A stretch of 64,000 bases of DNA from Pseudomonas grimontii (GTDB lineage: Bacteria; Pseudomonadota; Gammaproteobacteria; Pseudomonadales; Pseudomonadaceae). Below are positions 1 to 11,200 of this stretch, in pieces. A program made the position numbers and the translations under genes. The stretch covers positions 1 to 64,000 of the forward strand of contig NZ_VFES01000007.1 in assembly GCF_007858185.1 (NCBI RefSeq), given 5' to 3'. The notes under the pieces are model-generated. The model worked only from the letters and a program-made list of their open reading frames with translations. It had not been told where the DNA came from and did no database searches. Positions within the stretch are counted from its first letter, which is position 1, and each line of letters begins with the position of its first letter.

Positions 1-359
1 CGTTGCTGCGCGCGCTGGAAGCGGCGCGGCAAACCCTGTCCAACGACCGCCTGAGCCAGTGCGTCAACGATGCCACGGCCAAGGTGCGCGAAGGCGTCAA
101 CCTGGCCCCGGCACTGGCGGTGGAAAAGGTCTTCCCGCCGGTGCTGATCCACCTGATCGCCAGCGGCGAAAAAACCGGCTCGCTGCCACCGATGCTGGAG
201 CGGGCGGCGCAGACGTTGTCGCGGGATATTGAACGGCGGGCCATGGGCATGACCGCGTTGCTGGAGCCATTGATGATCGTGGTGATGGGCGCGGTGGTGC
301 TGGTGATTGTGATGGCGGTGCTGTTGCCGATCATCGAGATCAACCAACTGGTGACCTGA
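1..359 (+). CDS. Type II secretion inner-membrane protein GspF, C-terminal part (HxcS-like)
   Basis: The window opens inside this gene; the last 118 or so codons are present in frame from base 3. GspF is the polytopic inner-membrane platform protein of type II secretion systems and contacts the GspE ATPase and GspL. The fragment shows the second GspF domain: an amphipathic helical segment with the typical SGEKTGSLPPML motif near residues 54-65 and a hydrophobic final segment rich in V, I and L. The following gene encodes a DING protein. In P. aeruginosa the Hxc system ends with hxcS, is next to phosphatase/DING-type substrates and the pdtA locus, and secretes such proteins; the same order here makes an Hxc-type rather than Xcp-type system likely. 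That subtype is inferred from context only. Confidence 0.85.
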   Translation, partial: LLRALEAARQTLSNDRLSQCVNDATAKVREGVNLAPALAVEKVFPPVLIHLIASGEKTGSLPPMLERAAQTLSRDIERRAMGMTALLEPLMIVVMGAVVLVIVMAVLLPIIEINQLVT

Positions 360-374
360 ACACACCAAAAAACC

Positions 375-467
375 AATGTGGGAGGGGGCTTGCTCCCGAT
401 GACGGTGTATCAGCTACCACTGAGCTGACTGACCCACCGCTATCGGGAGCAAGCCCCCTCCCACATT
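375..467. repeat. REPIN (two inverted REP sequences, GI type)
   Basis: Two REP units with the core GTGGGAGGGGGCTTGC face each other across a short variable centre: the forward unit starts at 378 and the inverted unit ends at 465. This is the standard REPIN doublet of the P. fluorescens group, a non-autonomous element mobilised by RAYT transposases. It lies between the GspF gene and the DING promoter and may also act as a transcription terminator for the secretion operon. No RAYT gene is visible in the window. Confidence 0.9.
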
Positions 468-574
468 GGACCCTGTCTGTTCAGTTGATGTTGGGGCGGG
501 CCGGTATCGCCAGACCCCAACCTCGGGTTCCTCATTCCGTCACATCCAGGCCCCGTGTCACAGCCCGCGCCGCC

Positions 575-607
575 TTGACGAAACCCTCACTGAAACCTCG
601 CTGTCAC
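575..607 (+). promoter_or_regulatory. Tandem PhoB-box-like repeats upstream of the DING gene
   Basis: Three 11-bp units follow one another: TTGACGAAACC, TCACTGAAACC, TCGCTGTCACC. The last two contain CTGAAACctcgCTGTCAC (590-607), which has the 7-4-7 layout of a Pho box and a perfect CTGTCAC second half. Another isolated CTGTCAT occurs at 696-702. DING/PstS proteins are classic PhoB targets, so control by phosphate limitation is likely. No convincing -10 element at the canonical distance was found, so the transcription start is undefined. Confidence 0.55.
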
Positions 608-833
608 CTGCCGCCAAACCGCTCAAAACCATGACCAAAACACCCGAGAATCTTTTTAAAAATCAAGCCCTTCCTCCCGAGGTTTTTTCCTTTTGCTGTC
701 ATCGGAAACTGCGAAATTTCCTACCCATGGCCTCACCCCTCGCCACCCCCGAGACACGGCCTGGGACCGAAGCCATGGCGTCATGCAAGAGCCATCTACC
801 CCAACGTACAAACACGACGAAAGGAGATTCTTC

Positions 834-2015
834 ATGTTTAAGCGCAACGTTCTCGCGGTATCCATGACCCTCGCTGCACTGTGCTCGGCACAGGCTGCTA
901 TGGCTGACATCAATGGTGGCGGCGCAACCCTGCCGCAAAAACTGTATTTGACGCCGGAAGTATTGCCTGCCGGTTTTGCCCCGTATATCGGTGTGGGCAG
1001 CGGCAAAGGCAAAATCGCGTTTCTGGAAAACAAGTACATCCAGTTCGGCACTGACACCACCAAGAACGTGCACTGGGCCGGTAGTGATTCGAAGCTGACC
1101 TCGACAGAGCTGGCCACCTACGCTACCGATAAAGAGCCGGGCTGGGGCAAACTGATTCAAGTACCTTCGGTTGGAACCGCGGTTGCCATCCCTTTCAACA
1201 AAAGCGGCACTGCGGCTGTTGACCTGAGCGTCAACGAGTTGTGCGGCGTGTTCTCGGGCCGTATTGCTGACTGGAGCGGCATCACCGGTTCTGGTCGTAC
1301 GGGTGCGATCAAATTGGTTTACCGCAGCGAAAGCAGCGGCACTACCGAACTGTTCACTCGCTTCCTCAACGCCAAGTGCACGGCTGAAACCGGTACCTTC
1401 AACGTCACCACCACCTTCGGCACCAGCTACACCGGTGGCTTGCCTACCGGCGCCGTTTCCGCCACGGGTAGCCAAGGTGTGATGACGACCTTGTCTGGCA
1501 CCGACGGCGGGATCACCTACATGAGCCCTGACTTCGCCGCGCCAACGTTGGCCGGTCTGGACGACGCGACCAAAGTTGCTCGCGTGGGCAAGAACGTCGC
1601 CACCAACACCCTGGGCGTTTCGCCAGCCGCCGCCAACGTCTCCGCCGCCATCAGCGCAGTACCGCTGCCTGCCACAACCGCGCGTGGCAACCCTGACGCC
1701 TGGGTGCCGGTGTTCGGTGCAACGACGGGCGGCGGTGTAGTGGCCTACCCATCGTCGGGCTACCCGATCCTGGGCTTCACCAACCTGATCTTCAGCCAGT
1801 GCTACGCCGACGCCACCCAGACCAGCCAAGTGCGAGAGTTCTTCACCAAGCACTACGGCGCATCCGCGAACAACGATGCGGCTATCGAAGCCAACGCGTT
1901 CGTACCGTTGCCATCCAACTGGAAACTGGCTATTCGCGGCAGCTTCCTGACCGCCAGCAACGCCCTGAGCATCGGCAACACCAACGTCTGCAACGGTAAA
2001 GGTCGTCCGCTGTAA
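834..2015 (+). CDS. DING protein, secreted phosphate-binding protein (PstS-like)
   Basis: The product is a 393-residue high-affinity phosphate-binding protein of the DING subfamily of PstS. The first 24 residues form a Sec signal peptide ending AMA, and the mature chain begins exactly DINGGGATLPQ, the sequence that names the family. The SSGTTELF stretch typical of PstS phosphate-binding loops is visible. The start at 834 was chosen because AAGGAG lies at 821-826; an open frame extends upstream to 693 but without a signal peptide. DING proteins of P. fluorescens are close relatives, and the P. aeruginosa one is secreted by the Hxc type II system, which fits the GspF gene upstream. Tandem Pho boxes precede the gene and a terminator follows it. 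It has no pstCAB partners here, so it is probably an extracellular scavenger rather than an ABC transporter subunit. Confidence 0.95.
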   Translation: MFKRNVLAVSMTLAALCSAQAAMADINGGGATLPQKLYLTPEVLPAGFAPYIGVGSGKGKIAFLENKYIQFGTDTTKNVHWAGSDSKLTSTELATYATDKEPGWGKLIQVPSVGTAVAIPFNKSGTAAVDLSVNELCGVFSGRIADWSGITGSGRTGAIKLVYRSESSGTTELFTRFLNAKCTAETGTFNVTTTFGTSYTGGLPTGAVSATGSQGVMTTLSGTDGGITYMSPDFAAPTLAGLDDATKVARVGKNVATNTLGVSPAAANVSAAISAVPLPATTARGNPDAWVPVFGATTGGGVVAYPSSGYPILGFTNLIFSQCYADATQTSQVREFFTKHYGASANNDAAIEANAFVPLPSNWKLAIRGSFLTASNALSIGNTNVCNGKGRPL

Positions 2016-2046
2016 CCCACGCTTTCACCGACCTGCAACACCTGAT

Positions 2047-2077
2047 CAGCAACGGCCTGTGCCGTTGCTGGTTTTTG
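2047..2077 (+). terminator. Rho-independent terminator after the DING gene
   Basis: A perfect 10-bp stem, CAGCAACGGC paired with GCCGTTGCTG around the loop CTGT, is followed by GTTTTTG. It starts 31 bp after the DING stop codon. Confidence 0.9.
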
Positions 2078-2113
2078 CGTTTGTACGGGTTTTCGATCCG
2101 CTATCAGGCCTTT

Positions 2114-2140
2114 ATGAACTTTGCATGACAGAAGTTCAGT
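2114..2140 (+). promoter_or_regulatory. Promoter motif shared by the exoprotein gene and the phdA-pdtB operon (copy 1)
   Basis: This 27-nt element matches the one at 15623-15649 in 22 of 27 positions. Its core is CATGACA followed by AAGTTC. Read on the minus strand, 2131-2114 is CTGTCATgcaaAGTTCAT, a Pho-box-like 7-4-7 direct repeat in inverted orientation. It ends 80 bp before the ATG of the haemagglutinin gene. In P. aeruginosa this locus is controlled by PhoB and the ECF sigma factor VreI, so the motif may combine a PhoB site with an ECF promoter; that assignment is inference. Confidence 0.6.
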
Positions 2141-2220
2141 CCCGCCCCTCGCCAACCGCCTAACCCTCATACGTGAGCCTGTCTTGCTCCCTGCGTGATA
2201 ACAAAGAAGGAAGATCCCCG

Positions 2221-5200
2221 ATGGTCCGCTGCAAATCGCCGGTTAACCTGAAAGCCCAAGAAACTGTGCTGCGCCTCAAGCCCCTGGCCCAGGCCATTGC
2301 CTTGTTGATGGTGGCGGGCAATGCCCATGCGGCCACGGCGTTCAGTTCCAGCTGGTTTGCCGAGAAAGGTGCGAGCCAGGCGGCGACGGCGGCGCGTATC
2401 AGTGCCGGGCAGGTGCCGGGGGTTCCTTCGCTGAACCAGCAGGCACGGGTCAACCAGCAGTTGGCGCGCTCCATCAGCACCTTGAACACCAGCGTCGCGG
2501 CGATTGCGGCGCAGCAGGCAGCGCAAGCGGCGGGACGCCAGGCGGCGTTCGGCCAGGTCTCGACGATTCCCGATGGCCTCGGCAAAGGCGGCCTGCAGGT
2601 GGATAACAGCCTGACCCAGGGCTGGACCAACGCCAAGGGCCCGACCCAAACCCAGTCCGGTGGCAAGACCACGGTGAGTATCGAGCAGACCGCCGACAAG
2701 GCGATCCTCAACTGGGAGACGTTTAACGTCGGGCGCAACACCACGGTGGATTTCCAGCAGCAGTCCAGTTGGGCGGTGCTCAACCGCGTCAACGACCCCG
2801 ATGCACGACCGAGTGAAATCCAGGGCCAGATCAACGGCGCCGGCACGGTGATGATCGTGAACCGCAACGGCGTGGTCTTCAGTGGCACCAGCCAGGTCAA
2901 CGTACGCAACCTCGTTGCCGCCGCTGCGAACATCACCGACCAGCAGTTCACCCAGAGCGGTATTTACGTGGATGGTAACGGCACCCAGCCGACCTTCACC
3001 GACGCGGCGGGCAAGGTCGAGGTGCAGCGCGGTGCGCTGATCCAGACCCACAACCCGGCCACTTCGACGGATGCGGGCGGCTATGCCTTGTTGCTGGGTG
3101 CGGAAGTGGACAACGCCGGTACTATCAGCACCGCCAAGGGTCAGACCACCCTGGCCGCCGGCGACAGCTTCTACATCCGCAAGGGTGTCGGTACCACTGG
3201 CAACGACCGCTCCACCACGCGCGGCAATGAAGTGGCGACCAGCCTCAAGGCTGGCAGCAGCGCCGGCAAGGTCAGCAACAACGGTCTGATCATGGCGTCC
3301 ACCGGGGACATCACCCTGACCGGGCACCAGGTGCAGCAAAATGGCGTGGCCCTGGCCAGCACGTCGGTGGACACCCGTGGCACGATCCACTTGCTCAATT
3401 CCGCCACCGACACCACCGGCAGTGTGACCCTGGGCGAGGGCAGTACCACTTCGATCCTGTTGGACAGCAGTGGCAGCACTGCGCTGAACAGCCAGCAAAG
3501 CAATGGCCTGATCAAGCTCGACGGCATGCCCGCCAACTTGATCACCGGGCAGTTCAACAACCTCAGTGCGGTGGCCGACCGTACCGACCAGTCGCGTATC
3601 GAGATCGTCAGCGGCGGCACCGTGGATTTCCAGCAAGGCTCGATCACCCTGGCCACCGGTGGGCAGGTCGCGGTCAGTGCCGCCGGGCGTAGTCTGGTGC
3701 GCGATGGGGCGATGATTGATGTATCCGGGGCTGTCGGCGTCAAGGTGTCGATGGAGTCCAACAACATCAAGATCAACGTACAGGGCAACGAGCAGCGTGA
3801 CGCGCCGGTCAACCGTGAAGACGGGAAGTTGATCAACAACGATGTGTGGGTCGACCTGCGCGATCTGGTGTTTGTGCCCGCAGGCACCAACGGCTATGCA
3901 ACGGATCGCTGGTACACCGCCGGCGGCCTGCTGGAAGTCGGTGGTTACCTTGGCACCCAGGGCCACTCGGTGGGTGAGTGGATGGCCCAGGGCGGCACCG
4001 TGACGTTTACCGGCAAGGATGTGGTGACTCAAAAGGGCGCGCAGATCAACCTCTCGGGCGGCACCGTGGACGTGCAGGCCGGGTATATCCAGCAGACCTG
4101 GCTCAAGGGCCCGGACGGGCGCCTGTATGAGCTGTCCAACGCGCCGGGGGATATTCTCTATTCCGGGTTCTACAAGGGTTATGAAGACACCAGCAAGCGC
4201 TGGGGCCAGACCGATTACTACTACAACCCGATGATCGCCAAGCAACGCCGTTTCGAGAGCGGTTACACGGTGGGCCGCGATGCGGGCAAGCTGGTGGTCG
4301 GCACCACCAGCGCGGTGCTGGAAGGCCAGGTGGTCAGCGATGTGTTCCAGGGCGATCGCCAGACCCAGGCGCCGAACATCAACCTCGACGGTTACCAGCA
4401 ATCCCAGAAGGCCATGGCCCAACGGGCGCAGTTGATCATTGGCGGGTACACGCCGGTCTACAACAAGACCACCGGCACCCTGCGTTATGCGCTGACCGGC
4501 ACTGCCGATGAAGTGTTGATCGACCGCAACACGCAGAAAATCGCCGACGGCCTGGACCTCACCACCGCATTGCCGGCGGATCGCCAGGGCAAGATGGTGC
4601 TCGACAGTGATCAGCTCAATGGCTATCAACTGGGGGCGATCAAAGTCGGTGTGACGAATCAGATCAAAGTCGGTGTCACGCAACAGATCACCGTCAATGG
4701 TGCGCTCAATGTGGCGGACGGCGGCGATATCACCCTGTTCGGGCCTGAGGTCAATATCAACGCCAACCTCACGGCCCATGGCGGCACCCTCAATGCGGGC
4801 AACATCCTCAATCAGGTCAATCTCAATTCGGGCAATACCGTAGGGGATGTGATCCTCGCGGGCAGCGGGCGGGCCGATGTGGCGGCAGGTGTCAAGCTGG
4901 ACGCCACCGGGCGTTGGAACAACCTGATGCTGGACCCGAACAACCGCGAAGGCGTGGCGTATGTGAACGGTGGCAAGGTATCGCTGCGCGGCACCGGCAA
5001 CGTGAAGCTGGCGACCGGCAGTGTGGTGGATGCTTCTTCCGGGGCCACCCTCGGCGTGGATGGCAAGCTCGCCGGCGGCAAGGGCGGCGACGTGACGTTG
5101 GGCGCGCTCGGCTCCTTGGTGCTGGACGGCGAGATTCGCGGCTATGGTGTCAATGGCGGCGGCACCCTGGCGTTGCAGGCGCGCAAGGTACAGATCGGCG

Positions 5201-8200
5201 AGAGCGCCACCGCGCCCGACGGCGGTACCGTGCAACTGTCGGGCGATTTCTTCAACAAGGGCTTCTCGGCCTATGACATTACCGGCAACGAAGGGCTGCT
5301 CGTCACGAATGGCACTCAGGTGGATGTCACTACGCCGGTCTACCGTTTGGGCGAGCAGACGCTGGCCGCGCCGAGTGGCAGCGACCCCGCCACGGCCTTG
5401 GAGCGCTGGACGCCGGCGCTCTACCAGGAAAACCCGACCCAAGGCGTTCTGACCCAGCGTCGCGGTGCCAGCCTCACGTTGACGGCCGGCTCCAAGGATT
5501 CCACCGCCGCACAACTGGCGACCACCGCCCTGACCGTGGGCCAGGGCGCGGTGATCAATGTCGATCCCGGCCAGGGCATCAACCTGCGCAGCGTCGGCCA
5601 GTTGACCCTCAACGGCAGCCTGAATGCCTGGGGCGGCAGTGTCAGCCTGGGTGGCCTGAACCTGGCGCCGCAGGCCTGGGAACAGCCGATTGCCGCCGGT
5701 CATGACCGCTCGATCTGGGTGGGCGAGAACGCGCTGATCGACGTTGCAGCGCGCGCGGTCACGGCGGTGAGCAACCGAGGCAGCGTGTATGGCCAGGTCC
5801 TCAATGGCGGCAAGATCAGCATCGGTGGTGATATCAACCTGGCCACCGGCATTGCCAGCGCCGGCGATGTGTTTGTGGTGGTGCGCGAAGGCGCGCGCCT
5901 GGAGGCGTCCGGTGCCCAGGCGGTGCTGGATGTTCCAGGCCAGGGTCGTGTGCCGGTCGCCAGCAATGGCGGCAGCATCAGTTTTGCGTCCAACAATGGT
6001 CTGTACCTGGACGGCAGCTTTGTCGCGCGTGCCGGGGGCGCCGGCGCGGCGGGCGGCAGCTTGTCGCTGGCGCTGGAAAGCCCCTATTACGCGAAAAACG
6101 CGGTGAACGACCGGGTGCTCAAGGTGCGCGAGCTGGTACTCAGCCAGACCCATCAACCTGGCGCCTTACCGACCGGCGCCAGCCTGGAGTACGGTCACGG
6201 CCGTCTCGGTGTCGACCAGATCACCGCTGGCGGTTTCGACAACCTGGCCCTGCTCAGCAACGGCTTGCTGAGTTTCGACGGCGATGTGTCGTTGAACATG
6301 GGCCAAAGCCTGCGGTTGTACAGCGCCAGTTACAACCTCAGCGAGGGGGCGGCGGCCAATTCGCGGGTCAGCCTGTCGGCGCCTTACTTGCTGCTGGCCG
6401 GCATTCTTGCGCCTGCGCAAAGCAGTAAGGAAGCCTATGTGCGTGCGGTGCCGCTGCTGCCCAATCCGTCGCCGCTGACAACGGCGGCGCAGTTGCGTGC
6501 CAGCGCCAACTTGATCGATGTACGCGGCAATGTGGTGTTTGGCAACAAGAGCAACGTGCCGCTGGCGAATAACGCTCAGGTCGCGGTCGAGCGTCGCGGG
6601 TTCGACAATGTGCAACTGACCAGCCAAGGCGACCTGCGCTTCCTGGCCGGTGCCGATGCGAATGTGATCTCACAGGGCATCAGCACGCAACTGGTGACCA
6701 GCGGCGACATGACCCTGCGCGCCGCGCAGCTGTACCCCGCGACGGAAGTCGGGGCGCGCGTGCTGGCGGGGTTTCAGAACGAGAACTCGGGTTTTGACCC
6801 GACGCGCACATTGAGTATCGAACGCATCGGCGACGCCACAGCCGCTGTACCGTATTCGGCCTTCGGTCGCCTGCAACTGGGCGGTGCCAATATCCGCCAG
6901 GGCGGCGTGGTGCGTGCGCCACTGGGGCTGATCGAAGTCGGCATCCTGAAGTCGGGCAAGGTTGAACTGTTGCCGGGTAGCCTGACCTCCGTGAGTGGCA
7001 AGGGCCTGGTGCTGCCTTACGGCGGCACGGTGGATGGTCAGGTCTATATGTACAACGGCAAGAAAGTCACATTCGTTGGCCAGGGCGCAACGGATAACGG
7101 CGGTGGTTTGTATATCGGGATGGTATTGGGTGGGCAGTCGGTGGCGGTGCAGCCGGAAGCAACGGTGGATTTGTCCGGCGGTGGCGAATTACTCGGGGCT
7201 GGGTTCATTTCCGGACGTGGCGGCTCTACGGATGCGCGCCTTAACCCGTTGGTGCAATTCGGCGCAAATGGCGGTTTTGTGTTGCCGGGCCTGAGCACCA
7301 ACCCGATCTACGCGATTGTGCCGGGTGCGCAACCCGGCTATGCGCCGGTGGCGCCGGAAGGCGGTGCGGTAGATCCGTTGATCGGCCAGCAAATCAGCAT
7401 CGGTGCCGGTGTGCCGGGGCTGGCAGCCGGTACCTACACCCTGATGCCTTCCACCTACGCGCTGATGCCGGGCGCGTTCCGGGTGGAGATCAACGGGCTG
7501 GCGGGGCTCGGCGGCGATGGCTCGACCCAACCGTTGCGTAATGGCTCATGGGCCAGCACCGGGCGCCTGTCCATCGCCAATACCGGCATCGGCAGTAGCC
7601 TGTCGAGCCAGGTGATCCTGACCTCCGCCGATACCTTACGCCGATACTCACAGTACAACGAAACCGGTTACGCCCAATTCGCCGTGGCTGATGCGGCCAG
7701 GCTTGGCGTGCCCCGTGCCCTGCTGCCAGTGGATGCCAAGACCTTGAAACTGGCTTTGCGTCCGGGAGCAGGTGCGCAGGCCTTTTCGTTCCAGGGCACC
7801 GGTCGCTTCGAGGCCGCTGACGGCGGTTACGGCGGCACAGTGGCGTTGGTCAACACAGAAGGGGGGGTTGGAAGGGACATCGAAATCGTGGCGGCGGGCA
7901 AGGGCGCCAGCAGTGGTTTCGACGGTATCAGCGTGCACGCGCAAAGCTTGAATGCCCTGGGCGCTTCACGTCTGGTGATCGGCGGGATGACGGTGGTTAA
8001 TTACGGCCAGGCCGGCAACTATATTAACGTCGCCAGCGGCAGTACCAGCTCCATTATTCTACGCGACGGTGCCAACCTGGCCGCGCCGGAAGTGCTGCTG
8101 CTGACCGGCATCGGAAGCATCGTTGTCGAGCAAGGTGCCTCGATCAACACCATTGGCCGTGGCAAGGCCAGTTATGACGCCCGTGACGGTTTTGTCTATA

Positions 8201-11200
8201 ACGTGGGGAACATGCTGGCGGTGTCCAACGGTTTGCTCAACGTAGTCGCCGCGCCGTCATTGGGCGAAGTCATCAGTGGGGGCATCCAGTTAGGCGTGTG
8301 CAACAGCGCGCCCTGCAGCGGCCAGACAGCCCTGTATTCCGAAGGCAGCATCGTTACCTTGACCGACAGCTCCCTGCAGATGGGCGATGAGGTGCGCTAT
8401 GGCACCCGCCACCTGAACCTGGGCGTGTCCAGCATCAACGTCGGCAGCCCCGAAGCCCTGGCCGCTGCAGCCGCCAACAATCGCCTGCCGGTGGGTATGA
8501 CCCTCAACCAGCAAGTGCTGGAACGCCTGCTGCGCGGTGACACCCAATTCGGCGCCCCGGCGCTGGAAACCCTGCAACTGTCGGCGCGTGACAGCTTTAA
8601 CTTCTACGGCACCACCACCCTGGACACTTATGACGCCGTGACCGGCAAGTCGTTGCTGAGCAACCTGATGCTGTCCACGCCGGCGATCTACGGCTCTGGC
8701 GGCTTGAACGACGTGGCGACTATCCACACCGCCAACCTGATCTGGCAAGGTGCCGTCGCGCCGCCTGTGGCGGCGGTGACCGGCGGTGCCGGTAGCGGCA
8801 GCGGGCGCCTGGACATCAATGCCGAGCGTATCGAATTCGGCTATGGGGATTTTGCCCAGCCGAGCACGACCAAGACCTTCGACCGCCTCGCCCTGGGCTT
8901 TGCCAACGTCAACCTCAATGCTAGTGAGCGCATCACCGCCAACCACAAGGGCAGCCTCTCGGTGTACCAGAGCCAGGGCGCGTTTGATGCGATCAAGGGC
9001 TTTGCCTACAGCGGCGGCAACCTGAATATCCTCACGCCGCTGATGACCGGTGAGGCCGGTTCGGTCAACCGTATTACCGCTGGTGGTGCAATTGATGTGA
9101 GCGCTTCGCAGGGCACGGTGGGCAAGGTGGACGGTATCGGCGGCGAGTTGTCGTTGCAGGGCGACAGCCTGCGCCTGGCCAGTGCCGTGGTACTGCCCAG
9201 CGGCAAGGTGACCTTGGGTGCCCGTGGCGATGTGGTGCTGACCGACGTCGCATCGATTGATGTGGCAGGCCGTTCCATCCCCTTCAACGACCTGACCAAG
9301 TACAGCGCGGGAGGTGAAGTGCTGCTGGAAAGCCGCGCAGGTAATGTGCTGCAGGCGGCCGGTTCGACCATCGACCTGTCGGCGCAGCACAACCAGGCGG
9401 GCCGGTTGCGCGCAGTGGCCGTGGACGGCGCGGCGGGCATCGTCGACCTGTCGGGCAAAATCGTCGCCGGCAGCAGCGGTTACTACGATGCTGGCGGCAC
9501 GCTGGTGCCGTATCTGGCCGGTTCGGTTGAAATCCAGGCCCAGCGGCTGGCTGCCAGTGGCACCCTGAGCGACCAGTTCGCCGCGCTCAACCAGCGCCTC
9601 AATCAGGGCCAGGTCTATGGTGCGCGCAGCTTCCAGCTCAAGCAGGGCGACCTGACCATCGGCAACGACGTCAAGGCCAACAACGTCAACGTCTCGATCG
9701 ACAACGGCAGCCTGCGCGTGACCGGCCTGGTAGATGCCAGCGGTGAGCGCGTGGGCAGCATCAACCTGGCCGCGAAAAACGGCCTGACCCTCGACGGCAG
9801 CGCCGTGCTGGACGCCCATGGCACGCAATTACGCGTGGACAGCTACGGCAAGATCATCGACTCGCCCAACCGCGCCATCGTGGTCCTCAGCTCTGGCCAA
9901 GGCCAGTTGACCCTGGCCAATGGCGCGCGCATCGACCTGCGCCATGGCACCGAGGCCGCGACCGGCAATGACGGGCGCAACCGTGGCACGCTGGAGCTCA
10001 ATGCGCCGCGCGTGGGCGGCGATGACATCGCCATCGACGCCAGTGGGCCGTTGACTATCCAGGGCGCGCGTTCGATTGCGCTCAACGGCATGAGAACCTA
10101 CGACGATGCCCCGACCAAAACCGATGAAACGCCCAATGGGCGCCCCTACCAAGTGATTGATCAGGACTACCTCACGAAAGTCGTCGATCCAGCAAATACG
10201 AATTTCATCAACGCCGCGCGTGTTAACAGCAACTTGCTGCAGAAGCTCGCCGGCTTGAACAACGCAACTTACGGTGATGTTTTCCATCTGCGTCCCGGCG
10301 TAGAGATCATCAGCAAAACCCCGGACGGCGACCTGGTGGTGCAGGGCGACCTGGACCTCTCCAGCTATCGCTACGCCAGCCTCAAATCAACGGCCAAGAC
10401 CGAGTCCGGCAGCCTGACCCTGCGCGCCGGTGGCGACCTGAATATCTATGGCAGCATCAACGACGGTTTTGCCGCGCCACCGCCCACCGACGATGACAAT
10501 GGCTGGGTGCTGCGCGCCGGTATCGACTACACCGGCGGCACCGTGGTGGTACCGGGCAGCGGCGTGACCCTGGAGATGGGCACTGTGTTCCCTGCGGGCG
10601 CTGCGCTTAATTTCGATGTACTGACCAACCCCCTGTTTCTGCCGGCGGGCACCCGATTGCCCGTCGCGGCTACGCTCAAACAACCGTTGGTACTCCCGGC
10701 GGGTACGGTGTTGGCGGCGGCTGTTCGGGATGCCTCGGGCAATGTGCTGTTCGCGGCGGGCACGTTGCTGACTCAGAGCCAGACCCTCGCCATCGGCAGT
10801 GTCCTGGATGCCGGCAGCCTGTTGAGCACGTCAGCCAGTGTCGACGGCTTGATCTGGCCCAAGGGCGTGCCATTGGCCACCAAGGTGACGCTGACCGCCA
10901 GCCGAGTGCTGCCCCGGGGCGCCCTGTTGCCGTCGGGGACAGACGTGAAGCTGCCGGGCGGCGTGGAGTCGGTGACGTTGCGTGACGCCGGCCACCCAGG
11001 CAAGAACTGGGCAATTGCACCCATGCTGGAGGAGGGTTCGCAGTCGTGGTCGATTCGCCTGGTTGCGGGGGCCGACACTGAGGCAGCCGACAGTCGCCTG
11101 CTGCAACCGCATCCGGTAAGCGGCAATCTGCGATTGGCGGACAGTCATTATGGTATGTACGGACAGGCAGCTGTGGTCTGGACCGAAGAGGGGTCCGTCG

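Noticed and set aside
2173..2220. Upstream GTG start for the exoprotein
   Set aside because: It adds 16 residues before the basic N-terminus of the signal peptide, whereas ATG 2221 has a good ribosome site.
2167..6156. A 1329-codon open frame on the minus strand opposite the exoprotein gene
   Set aside because: It is the antisense shadow of a GC-rich repetitive gene. It has no start context, no domain resemblance and a His/Arg/Gly-biased composition typical of frame artefacts.
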